Part shown: one piece after another, positions 1-11,318 of the stretch | Position numbering within the stretch: position 1 is the first letter of the stretch | Layout: each line of letters opens with the position of its first letter | NCBI RefSeq assembly: GCF_036785885.1 | Contig: NC_092323.1 | Coordinates: forward strand, 7,076,501-7,140,500 | Origin: Coffea arabica | Lineage: Eukaryota > Streptophyta > Magnoliopsida > Gentianales > Rubiaceae | Length of the DNA stretch: 64,000 nt | Direction: 5' to 3' | Made by a program: the position numbers and the translations under genes | The notes under the pieces: model-generated | Told to the model about the DNA's origin: nothing | Database searches by the model: none | Seen by the model: the letters and a program-made list of their open reading frames with translations, nothing else

Positions 1-83
1 AGCTAGTCAATTATTGTTTTACTTGAACATCCGCAATAAGAAATGTAAGCAAAACTTAAAAACTAAGAGAATGCTGTGATTAC

Positions 84-2396
84 TTGGGCAAAATGACCTC
101 GACCACATGTCCCTTTCTCTGCAGAGCACAGGATAGTCCTGTAACATAAGATGCCAAAGATCCCACAGAGACCACTGGTGCCATTTCAGCAGAAATGTGA
201 ACTATGTGGAAACCCTTCCTGGATTTGAAAAAGATGAGGATGCATAGAAATCAAAGAATAGCAAAAAAAAAAAGAATAAATGATTAGGGATAATATATAT
301 TATCCCCTAGGTGGATGTCTTCAATGTGAAAGTGGCAAAAAAAGGGAGAAGGTGGAGGTCCTATCCCATATGGGGAAACATTGTAGATGTGAGATGCATG
401 GCTTTTGAAAACAGGAATCCAAGAGTTAGAATTAGACGCAGGATCTAGAAGAATACCTTACTTTTTACTTTTGCTGGAAAAATGGCGCAATTCCACCAGA
501 AGTTCAGAATCTTTCTTGTGCGTGTTTTGAAACAAATTAGCTGCTATACTCATTCTTGAATTCATGACCAGCCTTCTCAAGTCAGAAGCCTCCGCATTAT
601 CAATCATTCCACTTAGAACCATTGAATCAATCCTAAGCAGCAACTCAGAGCTAATAGAAAGTGTATCCATTTCTGGTCACAAGATTAACAAACTGCATTA
701 GAAATGTTAAAAACTTGAATAAAAAGATATCCTGAGAACTCATAATGGTTCATAACAAGAATAATCAAGCAAGATATCCGACAGAGGAGAAGACTCCATT
801 TGGTTGGTCGTTAAACGCACTCTGAAACATTGATTGAGAAAGTTACTCAAATAAAGCACCAGAATATATGTTCATGTGGAAAGCAGTTTGAGTATCATCC
901 CGCATTTAATTGAGCATCTTTATGAACAGCACCTACTTCAGACATCTAACCCTTCTGTCAGTGGTCCTCTCTTGAATAGGCCATTCCTAAACCCATCAAA
1001 CTGATCAGAGATGGTCTACCCAAGCATGACCAATTCTCTAGCCGGGGCTCTGGGCTGTGTTTAGGCTGCTCAAAATTATTGTGGATCTAGCGGGTCTAGA
1101 AGAGCAGAATGAAACCAAACTTGCTATGTTGCCTCAGTTTCTACGAGTATAACAATAATAATGAGCATGTGATGTAATGACCATTCATGGAATACAAGTG
1201 GAGAATTAGTTTCAAAGTTTCATATGACTGCCAAACGAACGAGGTCAAAACAAGTTTTACGAGAGGAAACTTTTCAGAATAGCAGAGAACCAAGTATTAA
1301 TCCTACAAGGATTGTAAAACAGAAATTCAGGCTTTACAGCTATAATCACCTTTTTCGGTGTTCAACAGCATTTTGGCCTCCAATTGCTCTATCCTATCAA
1401 GCAGTGCCGTGTTTTCCCTCTTCAGTTCATCCAGTTCTTCCAATGCCGTGAGTCGTTGTTTATTCAAATACAATATATCTGAATTCCGAAGCGAATCAGA
1501 AAATTAAGATAAGAAAGAAACCAATATGTGGTACGCAATTAAGGATAGCAAGAAAAAGAATAGCAATTGAGTACTCTGTTGTGCTTCTGTGAAGAGTTGC
1601 CATATATCATTCTGCTTCTCTTTTGGTTCATGATCCATAGACTGCGGAAGATCCTGCAAGGGAACGAGAAGCAGTCATTTTTCTAGCTACACTTTAAATC
1701 TTTCACCAACTCATGCAAGAAACAATTTCTTACCTTATGGACATCCATGTCATCATGTCTTTCCACCCTAAATTCCACAATGAAACGCAGCAAGTCACGT
1801 AACTTAAATAAGGATGCAAAATAGTAAACAAAAGAGAAAAGCTAAAACAGACCAATATTTTCAAAAATAGAAAAAGAAGAGAAGGAGCTCCTCCAAAATT
1901 ACGTCATTACGTCATTTTCCCGGGGGGGGGGGGGGGGGGGGGGATCAACTTAGTGCAGTGACTGTATAAGAGCCCACCAAAAGCTGAACCTTAGGTGTTC
2001 TGGAAGCAATCTCGAAGTAAATTAATTACTATTACTTAGGCTGTACTCAAGTTAACAGAAGCCCCAACAACTAATCACGCTCTCGCGAACTTGTATATGC
2101 ATACTGTATATCGATGCTTAATCCTCCAGAATATGTTAATGTGACGTCCGCATATGCGCTTATATGAACGTTATCAACATGTATGATGAGTGAATGAACG
2201 TACGTGTGTCTGTGTGTTTGTGAGAGAGAGAGAGAGTGAGAATCTATATCAAGAAGGGAGTTTGACGAGAGAGTGGTAGTAGTAACAAGTACCCCAAGCA
2301 AGAGGGAAGCCGAGCACCAAGGGGCTTGCGCTTCGTCGCACAGATTTTAGGCAAAGGAGGAAGCTTAGATAGCGGAGCATTTAACAGCAACTCCAT
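84..2396 (-). CDS. SS5: Starch synthase 5-like protein (GT5 family), 5' half; gene continues off the left edge
   Basis: Six exons join in frame (2396-2293, 1767-1734, 1653-1575, 1478-1350, 672-462, 218-84) and give about the first 230 residues; the rest lies left of the window. The ATG at 2396 opens a basic, Ser/Pro/Leu-rich leader that looks like a plastid transit peptide. Next comes an acidic linker and a coiled coil (about residues 60-115, including NILYLNKQRL and ALLDRIEQLE), as in SS4/SS5 proteins. The last exon begins the GT5 catalytic domain (GFHIVHISAEMAP, then GHVVEVILPK). In true starch synthases this loop holds the KxGGL motif for ADP-glucose; here it reads SVGSL, which is typical of SS5. 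Such proteins are thought to act in starch granule initiation with SS4-type proteins rather than as strong synthases. Family assignment is firm; the SS5 subtype is inferred from the coiled coil and the altered motif. All junctions are GT-AG with matching phases. Confidence 0.85.
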
Positions 2397-3266
2397 GGCA
2401 GAGCGCCAGACCGCTACTATATTTCATTTATTCCGACCCTGAGAGACGCAGCCATGGGAGATGGGACTACTGATATCACCGGAAGGTAGCTAATTTGTTT
2501 GGTCGGGACGTGGACATGTTGGTCACGTGAGTTTTGATGACATGGCAGGTCGCTCATCACTTCATATCCCAGACTTTATGGATAACATGGCTGCATCGTG
2601 GATCATGGATGTAATAAATGGAGCAACAAGTGCTCCTGCTTCCTCGATGAAGAGAGAGATATATCCGATGTTATGAGACACGCGTCGCTGCGCCGAAAGG
2701 GCCACTTTTAACAAATTCAATTACTCTCTTGAGAATCCAACCAAATCAATGCCAAGAAGTTTGGTCTTCCCGTGATTTGATTCGTGCAGAAACTCGGATG
2801 GAGATGCTGCTGTAGGACTTCGGAAGCTTTTAACAACTAAATTCCGCGCATCTTGCCCAGTACATTCCAACCATTTTCCAGCTCCCTCACAACGTTCCCA
2901 AAAAATAAATAAATAAATTTAAGGGCAACATAGCAGGGCAAAGAAGGACTTGCAAAGAACAAGTAATTCTGAGGATAAATATACACCTGATCAAATGATT
3001 TGCTACACCAGGAATAAGGGACCCAAAAAAGAAAAAAAGGGGAAAAAAACCTTGTAAGTCTATCTTTTGACAAAAATCATTCCTAATAACTAATAAACAA
3101 TGGAGCCCCACATCTAAACCACCACGTCGGGCTTACAGATGAAATAAAAAGACTAGTAGAGAGCAATTTTTCTCCACCCTCTTTTCTCCTTCCTCTCGCT
3201 TCACATACTTGGGCTTTCAGCAAAGCAACAATTACACAATTCCTGTCAGATTAGCGCATTTTCTGG
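2397..3266. promoter_or_regulatory. Spacer: SPT2 3' flank and SS5-like promoter, with a G-box
   Basis: These 870 bases separate two minus-strand genes, so they hold the SPT2 3' end and the SS5-like promoter and leader. A palindromic CACGTG (G-box core) lies at 2524-2529, about 130 bases upstream of the SS5-like ATG. No open frame here looks like a gene. Use of the G-box is inference. Confidence 0.4.
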
Positions 3267-6200
3267 TCATCGATGGCTTAACTTGCGTTTTTTGGCTTCC
3301 TTGTGCAAGCGCTCCCTTCTTTCTTCTTCTTCTATCTTGCGAAGCTCTTCTTCATCCTCTTGCCGAGCAATCCTCGCACTGAACAGTCAAAAACCAAGAA
3401 AATTTGCGGTTGTCAACCTCAACAATTGAAAAACTAGAAACCCGTACCAGCGGGAATAGGAATTCTCAAAAGAAAACCATGGTAATACATCTTTATATTC
3501 ATCAACCACTGGCAACTAAGAGCAAGAGAATAAAAAACTAGAAAGCATGCTATTTCAAACGCCTACTAACCTTCTCTTTTCCTCCCTCTGAATGTCGTCA
3601 AAATTAGCCTCCATGTCACTATCATCGTCAACATCCTCATACCTACTAGGATTATATCTGAAAGAATTCACACATAAATATCAAACTGATATTTAGTCAC
3701 CCAAACATAGAACTTCTGGGCTTGGGATAACGTAAGCCCGTAAGAAGGAGGTATCACAAGGTAAGTCTCTTTATCCAAATCATGGCTTTGAAAGAAAATG
3801 TTAAAAGATATGCAAGGTAATAAGACAATCTAATAGCAATTGGACGAAAATTTTGACAATAGAAAAGGACAAAAAAAGAATACCCGAACATATTCCTGAT
3901 CATACGCAAAGCAGTTTCAGGATCATCTTCATCATCTTCATTGTGTCTTACGGGCCTCTTCCTTGGGCGTTCACCTCTTGAAGCATCCCGAGCTGAAGGT
4001 TTTGGTGCTGGTCGCAATACTTGCTATAATTTGGGACAATTAAATAACAGCAAAAAAGTTAGCCACCCAGCGTCTAGGTTTTGAACTACAGAAAATCAAA
4101 CAACTTATTCTTAAATACAAGAATGCGGTGCACCAGGCAGTTGACATACAGCATTATTTCTTACTAGAGATAAAGAGTAACTGACCTTAGGTTTTAAGGG
4201 TGGGATGGGTTGTTTTGGTAATATCTTTGGCTTTCCTGGTGCCTGGTGTTCCTCCTTCCTCGCAGAGGACTGCTTTGAAACAGAAGTCTGCACTTTTGAA
4301 GGATTTGGTTTGTGAATGCCAGGAGCAGAGGTTCTTGCAACAGGAACCGAAGCCTTCTTATCTGACGTACTTACTGAAGGCTTTGGTGGCACACTCTTTG
4401 ACACCAAAGGCCGACCTGGCCCACTACCATTACTGATGGGCTTTGTTGGCACACTCTTTGACACCACAGGCCGACCTGGCCCACTACCATTACTGATGGA
4501 AGGCTGTTTTCTATGATCTGCTAACGCACCATTATTTCCACTGAGATGTTTCCCAGACTCTACTGATGGCCGAACCAGCTTATCCCTGGAACCAAATTTC
4601 TCTGACCCTACTTTAGGCTGCATTCGGTTAATAGCAGCTGTAGGTTTCTTATCCTCGCGACTGCTGGAAACTTTTTGTCCATTAATGCTTAAAGAATCTC
4701 TGCTTCTTTCTGACAATTGTGCAGAGCGCGCCTCTTCAACATGATCAAAAAACCTGTATAAGTTTTCCTCATGAAAGTACAAGTAAGGTTTGATGGAAAC
4801 TGCTAGATACGTCAAAGAGCAGCAATGTACCAGGTTTTTGGGCAGAAATACTATGAGGAACTTTTTTTGGCACAGGAAGCTCAGCATCATCAGCTAATAG
4901 AAATGAGTAATCCCTGGTATTTTTTAGCATCTCGACTTTCTTTTGTAGCTGCGATGATAAAATTTTCAGATGCAAAGCCTCCCAAATAAAAGAGCACAAC
5001 AGCACATCATACAAGCGAAGGGGAAAGAGGAAGCATAAATGCAAAAACCAAAATATTACCCCATTTGTAACTTTTGGTCTGGGGCCAGCACCAGCTTGAG
5101 ACTTTGACACAGATGAGGCTGAACCAGAGCTCTTGTTTCTCTGCAGGGAGATCCACAGCATTAATTTCTTAAAGAAGGATACGGAAGAAAATTTTACATC
5201 ATCAGCAAAGTCACTAATATGCACCATATCAGTTTAGTTCACTAACAGTTGGTTGTATACTGGAATCTAGATTTAGTAAGCTACCATAGAGTACAAGTCA
5301 TGTGCAACTAGAGGCTGAAAATAAAGGTTGCATTTCCATTCAATGATGAGATATGTCCTTCAACACATTTAAAAGTCAACCTTTGCTCAATCCGACATGA
5401 ATTATAACTTCGATGGTCTTAACCCAAACTATGGCAGAGCCATCTCTGTTAAATTGTATGCTAATCATTATAAAAGCCAACCTAGAAGTTCCTTTTAGGA
5501 TAGGTAATAACCATGCACAGCAATTTCAAACACTAGGAACCAAAGTCAACACCAAGTTCTTAGCTGAACAATCTTTCTCCACATACACTTTGATTAAATT
5601 TAATGACTCTAGCTGCCAAATCCGGGTTCTCAAGTAATGACTTGCTTTCTTCGATCACTCTCTGAGCAATAACTGGTTGTGAAGGTCCAAAAAAGGAACC
5701 ATAACTGCACCACAAGAAAAATTAAATTAAATTAAAAAAAGATCAGTTAAAACCTTGCAGCTTGGAATGTATTTGAATCTTCAATATTGGAGAGCAAGTG
5801 AGAAGTGTAAAATCATTGAAACTGCCAAGAGATGCACAATTACAGTAGGTGTCAAGAAATACATTGATCAATTATAATTTATTAGTAATTAAATGCTAAG
5901 CAAAGATCAACAAAAATAAACTGTAGGATCCCAGCATTCGTCAAGTTCAGAATTGCACCAATTTCTTGCATTTCAGTTGTTTTGTGCACTTTCCAACACA
6001 GTACTTCAGTCTTTCAGTAAACAAAGTAGTAGCAACAAGGAACCGATGGCGACTAAATCAGATACACTGCAACAATTGGCAGATATCCTAACTTTGCAGT
6101 TGAAAAACTCCAATATATAATTGGACACATACGTCTCTTATTTTGCCAATTCTGTTCATTGTTATTTAAAGCTCTACCTGTTTAAATTCTTGAAATCAGA

Positions 6201-6793
6201 GAATACATGCATTCCAGCAAAATTATATCATGCCTACATTTATTTCTATAGTCAATGTAAGAGAAAAATTTTAAAACGAAGGATTGTCTCCACGTTCTGT
6301 ACCAATTTGCAAATTTTCCTGTTTAAGTAGAATAGGAAATCCAGTGGTAAGTAACACTCCATCATTACAGTCTGCTATTAATGTTAGATGTTATGGCAAG
6401 TATATCAAAACTTCCATTCCCAGAAATATAGTACTTACGTATCCTTTGAGATCACATCCTTTGAGATCACATTCTTTTTCTCACGAGAACTGCCATTAGC
6501 AGTTCCCAATTCCTTCTTCAACTTCTTTCTTTTCTCTTCTTTTAATCGTTGCCTCAGTTCAAGATAATTCAACACCTCCTTAGCGGGCTTAGGATCGTCT
6601 TCCTCTTCATATTCATCTTCACCAGCATCTTTCTCTTCTTGCTCATCACCATCCTCCTCATACTCGTCTAAATCTTCATACTCCTGCATTAATAAAACTT
6701 CATTGAACATGCTACACACATCCATTAAAGCAAAAGAAATGTGAAGGAAGTCAAGGCGAGCTTTCATACATCATATCTATCATGTGCTCGCAT
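3267..6793 (-). CDS. SPT2 chromatin protein homologue
   Basis: Nine coding exons join in frame to 490 residues: 6793-6770, 6683-6439, 5704-5587, 5140-5060, 4948-4831, 4733-4186, 4023-3884, 3657-3571, 3378-3267. The N-terminus is extremely acidic (Glu/Asp runs), followed by a basic ELRQRLKEEKRKK helix. Then come a conserved patch (YGSFFGPSQPVIAQRV) and a long Ser/Pro/Lys-rich linker. The last 80 residues form the SPT2 domain (ALRMIRNMFGY, then a charged helix ending KKRKLSHR). SPT2 proteins are histone H3-H4 chaperones in the nucleus linked to transcription elongation. The ATG at 6793 gives MRAHDRYD before the acidic region. The acceptor before 4733 is the least certain junction: the more pyrimidine-rich AG 20 bases upstream would break the frame. 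The linker has a 20-residue tandem duplication. Leader exons lie upstream. Confidence 0.88.
4381..4500. repeat. 60-bp tandem duplication inside the SPT2 coding sequence
   Basis: Two adjacent 60-base units (4381-4440 and 4441-4500) differ at only three positions by eye. Each encodes 20 residues of the linker containing the string ISNGSGPGRP followed by VSKSVP and KP. The length is a multiple of three, so the frame is kept. Confidence 0.95.
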
Positions 6794-8200
6794 TGCTGCA
6801 TGAACTCACGAGGCAAGATTTTCCAGACGCTTGCTCCTTAAAAACCTGAAAACAGCAATGCCCAATCAGAGTAAATAAAATCAGGGAAAGCTGAATTTTG
6901 GAGAACCAACACCAAGAAACCAAAATGTTGCATACAAAAAAAGAATTAAAACTTCCGAGCTTCTTATCCGTGTAAAGGACATAACAAATTCCACAATTTT
7001 GCATATACAACTTATCAAACCGTATTCAGAAAGGAGACTATACCAAAAACACCACCTAAATTTGACATTTTCACTACGTGGATAAATTTCAAAATTTCAA
7101 AATTGCAATACTTGAACAAATTTCTTGGCCTTCATCAGGTAAAAAATAGAAATACTTATGAGGTTAAAAATGTTCTGCAATCCTCTCACTCTAAATCAGC
7201 CGTGAAACGAAAGATTCCTTGCCACTATATCATTTGCGCAAGGAATCCGAAAATTCAATTTCAGTCAGAAAACCAGAACATAGGTCCAAAACCCTAATTA
7301 CCGATAAGAAAGTTGACAATAGAAGTATTTTTAAAAAAAAATCAAATCCCAATCAGCATTAGATTTCAGATCCATGATCAAGCGTTGACGTACCCAAAAA
7401 ATTGATAAAGGAACAATCGTGTGCCTCTGAGTCGATCAAAACCAATATAAAAGCCCTAAATTCTCTTATAGTTTGGCGGAAAAGAAAAAAGTCCAAACCT
7501 TTTATCTAAATCAGTCGGTTTCAGGCAATGCCCAGCTGAATAAAACCCCAAGAAAGAACAACGATCTACAATCGGTCAGCAAGATGAGAAGCCCCATATG
7601 AAAAATCAAGAGGAAAAAAAAGAAAAAGAAGATGAATCATTACCTCAATTGATCCGAAAAACCTGAAAATCGGGTGGAATTGATCGAAATTGAACAAACG
7701 TGAGCAAAATCGAATCCAGATCCGAGGCGGCGATTGCTGAGAGGGGAAGGAAAGGATGATCGTAGAGAGCAAGAAGGCTTCGCCGAAGCATACAACATAG
7801 AAGACAAGATAAAGTGTGTAGGGCTAGAAGAAGGAGCAACGGAAGGACCCAGAAACAACGGGGATTCATGCTAACATGCGCATGGGGCGTGGTAAATAGT
7901 AGCAGCTGCAGCAGCACCAGAAGCCCAAACCCAAACCAGGGTTGGGTCTGAGACCGACTGTGGTAATGGTAGTTGGACATTTTCAGTTTTGGAGTGCGCG
8001 GGTCGACTCGTGCTTCGGACACATGTCTGATTGGATTTGACTCTTTGGGGGTTTCTTCGACAAGTAGTAGTGAATAAATGGAGCCTATGGCGGTTGCGGT
8101 AACGGATGGAGTAATGAGAATTATGGCCTCCGTTGACTGTGTCGTGTTTTTCCTAATTATCACAACCACTTTCCCCATCTCCTGCCGCAGCATCAGGACA
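6794..8200 (-). promoter_or_regulatory. SPT2 leader exons, leader intron and promoter region
   Basis: Reading leftwards, a pyrimidine-rich acceptor near 6848 starts the leader part of the exon that carries the ATG at 6793. A likely donor (GAG followed by GTAATG) near 7645 ends an upstream noncoding exon that may begin near 7.8-7.9 kb, so the 5' UTR is probably interrupted by an intron of about 0.8 kb. Longer open frames across 7.6-8.2 kb have no recognisable domain and overlap this leader in several frames. The transcription start is not visible. Confidence 0.45.
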
Positions 8201-8439
8201 GGATTTACAAGTGGCAGTAATTCCGAAAAAATTTGTACTCCGGGGTAAAGAGGTGGTAGTTATTTCCAAAATTACCACAAAGTAGGAGTAAAATATTATA
8301 TTCAAAAAGAATAATTTTGATGGATTTTTTAGATAAAACTTTTTAGATAATCACTAGAATAGATTCAATGGTCAATGAAGTGCATTTTTCCGTTGTCATG
8401 CTCAGGGTTTGAATCTTGAATTTTGAAATTAAGAAAATA

Positions 8440-9060
8440 AATGGTGTCGACTGATAAGTACTAGGGTGAAAAAAGGATATTGGGAGATAATCAGTAGGGT
8501 GAAACATGTATTGTGGAATTAAAAATAGGAAGGGTGTCAGGAGATAATCAATGTGGTGAATTTGGATTTTGTAGTTGAGAATAGGAAGGGTGTTGAAAGA
8601 TAAATCACTGGATTTGCTTTAGCGATCAGAAATTGAGAATAGGAAGGATGTTGAGAGATAATGGTTTTAGAATTTTGTGGCATGGTGATTAGTAGTTGAT
8701 AATATGAAGGTGTTGGGAGATAATTGCTCCGTTTAGATTAGCTATTTTTTGGTGTGTTTTTCAAAAATTTTACTGTAGTAGAGTTTTTATATTGTATTTT
8801 GGATATTTTTAAAAAATATTTTGGAATATTTAAGAGTAGAAAAGTTTCTAGAATATATTTTGAAATGTTTTTAAAATTTTAAAAAAATTTAAACTAATTT
8901 TTAGATGATCTTTTAGAGTACTTTTTAAAAATTTTATATAATTTGAAAAACTAGTTTTTGAAAAACAAACCCATCCAATATTCTTAGAATTCTAGATTTT
9001 GCAGTTGAGAGTAGCAGGGGTGTCTGGAGATAAATCACTGGAGTTGGCATAATAACGCGA
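8440..9060. repeat. Degenerate short repeats interrupted by an AT-rich MITE-like sequence
   Basis: A core resembling AGGAAGGGTGTTGAGAGATAA recurs at least five times between about 8450 and 8720 and again near 9010-9050, usually preceded by a TTTTG-AGTTGAGA motif. The array is split at about 8726-8975 by an AT-rich block beginning CTCCGTTTAGATTAGCTATTT. That block resembles the left end of the Tourist-like MITE at 9691 and looks like an older member of the same family. Unit length varies and no coding potential is seen. Confidence 0.55.
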
Positions 9061-9507
9061 GAAGTACTCTTAGACCTCTTCCCATTACTAGATTCAGTTT
9101 GAATCCTAGAGAAGTGCTTTTAGAGTTTTTCCACGGTCGAATTCAATTTGAATCCTTCCTATTGTTATATTTGGTTTGAATCTTGAGTTTGACAATTGAT
9201 GGTAGGAACGGGTGATAGGGTAAAACAAATTAAAAAAAAAACGTTTTACATTACTTTACTCCTCTGGATGGTAAAGATAATTTGAAGTGTTAAAACTGTG
9301 ATAGATTTGTCAAATTTGTTATATTGCCTTTCAACCAAAACTACCCCCTCCTCTCTCTCACTCTCACTCTCTCTCTCTCTTAATTGGAAAGTTTACACAC
9401 TTGAATTGATGAATGTGTTAGGCTGTATATGAAAAGATTTAGTACAATACTAAAAGACACTTTACCTTCTATTTTCCAATTTGAACTAGTAATTGTCAGT
9501 TCTCACA

Positions 9508-10430
9508 ATATTGAGTAGAGGTGGCAATTTGTCCCAAGTCCCAATGGGTTACCCATGCCCATGGGGACTTTGGGCGGGATGGGTATTGGATTTTGATATT
9601 GGGTTTAAAATGGGACAAATCCCAATTGTACCCATTAATTGATGGGAATACTTGGGAAATACTTGGGTACTCATTGGGCTCAAATAACAAGGGCTCTGTT
9701 TGGTTTAGCTATTTTTGGGGGGTATTTTTGAAATATTTTATTATAGCAGTGTATATGAAAAATTTTTACTATAAAATTTTTTTGAAATATTTGATATACT
9801 AATATGGATGGGATGTTTTTTGAGTTATTGTATATTACTGTAACATTGTATTTGAAAAACTTATTTTTTTGAAAAAATAGCCAATCCAAACGGAGTCTTA
9901 AATTAAAAAATTATCTTTAACAATTTTTATAGTCATACTAGAGAATATAATCTAGTAGTTTTCCTAGTCATTATCCACAAGCATTTTCAATATTTCAGTC
10001 AATTTAGACCTGTCATCTTTGGACAATGATGAGAATAAATATTCAACATCTTAAGTACCTTGGCCATCTTGATATATGTTGGAATATGACTGTATATCTA
10101 TATTTTCCTTTATTTGTTAATCCAATTTTTTATGGGAATCCTGAGTATAAAGTACTTGCATGTTTATTTAATAAAACTAAAAAAAAATTAATAAATCAAA
10201 AATATAAAAATTATATAAAAAATAAAAATGAATTAAAGGAAAAAAAATATGTAGAAAATAGATTTGGGTATTGGGCGGGATCAATCTAAACCCATCCCAA
10301 AGTGATCCCGCCCAAGTTAGTCCCAAAACACATATGGGTAAGATTGGGCCCAAACCCATATGACTCGGTTCCATCACAAACCCAAGCAAATCCCGCCCAT
10401 CCCGCCCATTTTGCCACCTCTAATATTGAG
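9508..10430. mobile_element. Non-autonomous hAT transposon with 8-bp TSD
   Basis: The element proper is 9516-10422 (907 bp). Its ends are inverted repeats, TAGAGGTGGCAA and TTGCCACCTCTA, and it is flanked on both sides by the same 8 bases, ATATTGAG (9508-9515 and 10423-10430). An 8-bp TSD and a terminus fitting YARNG are the hAT hallmarks. The subterminal regions are rich in GGGCGGGAT and CCCATCCC motifs in inverted order. No transposase frame is present, so it must have moved with enzyme supplied in trans. A separate MITE sits inside at 9691-9898. Confidence 0.9.
9691..9898. mobile_element. Tourist-like MITE nested in the hAT element
   Basis: The left end GGGCTCTGTTTGGTTTAGCT pairs with the inverted right end AGACTCCGTTTGGATTGGCT. 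The body is AT-rich and about 208 bp. The right flank is TAA and the left flank CAA, so the expected 3-bp TSD is imperfect. It is younger than the host hAT element, which it interrupts. Confidence 0.7.
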
Positions 10431-11318
10431 TAAAGTTTACTAGTGTGAGAATTTGTATTGTTTTCTCTTATTTTGCTTGTTGTGTTACAATTTACACGTC
10501 CTTTACCAGGTAGATTAGATGTCCATCACTTATATGAACGGTTGAACAGTGATTGATTGCTTGCTGAACTCTTGCACACCATGCTATGTCTGATTATTTG
10601 CTAAAGTTTGTTATTCCATAATTCTAATATATTGTATGCTCTCCACGAGACATAGGACTAAAACATGGTACAAGTATTTTATTGAGAAAAATATGAACTA
10701 GTTATGGAAAGAGGAAAAAATAAATAAAAAAAAACCATATTTTTCTTCACTACAAGCATTTCTTGCCTTTTTTGTGTGTATTTTATATACTTCTTTTTTC
10801 TCTTCAAATATTCACCTAATATAGTAATTTTAATATGCTTAGAAAGAGAAGACATGTGTTTTTTTTTTTTTTTTTTTGTTTCTATCACACAAAGTTGTAC
10901 ATCATATGGAATAGCATTCTTCTAAATGTATATAGGATTATCCCTTTTATAGAGCAATTCAACCTTAAAAAAGAAAAAAAAAAAGTCCGATGTGAACATG
11001 GTTAATTTCTTGATATCCATTGTTTGATGGTTGCATTTGGTTCACTAACTACTACGTGATTATTTTTGTTCCACTAGAATCATTACCAAAAACATAATGC
11101 TATATATTACGCTAATTTATACTAGGAATAGAATCAGCCATCCAGTTCACGGGAGATGATTTATTTCATTTCAGATTTCACCAAGGGAATGGCGTGAGGC
11201 ACTCTTGTCTCACAAAATGGGAAGGGAATAGGACTACTAGCTACTTATTTGCATCAATTGTAGCTTTTTTTCTATTCATACATATGAGGTTCCAGTACTC
11301 ATTTCTTCCAACAACATG
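10431..11318. other. AT-rich spacer downstream of PEPCK
   Basis: I see no gene here, only poly-A/T tracts (for example an 18-base T run near 10860). The right end should hold the PEPCK 3' UTR and polyadenylation region; the exact site is not evident. Confidence 0.4.

Noticed and set aside
7645..8193. 182-residue minus-strand open frame upstream of SPT2
   Set aside because: It overlaps the predicted SPT2 leader exon and promoter, shows no domain, has low-complexity composition, and competes with other open frames over the same bases.
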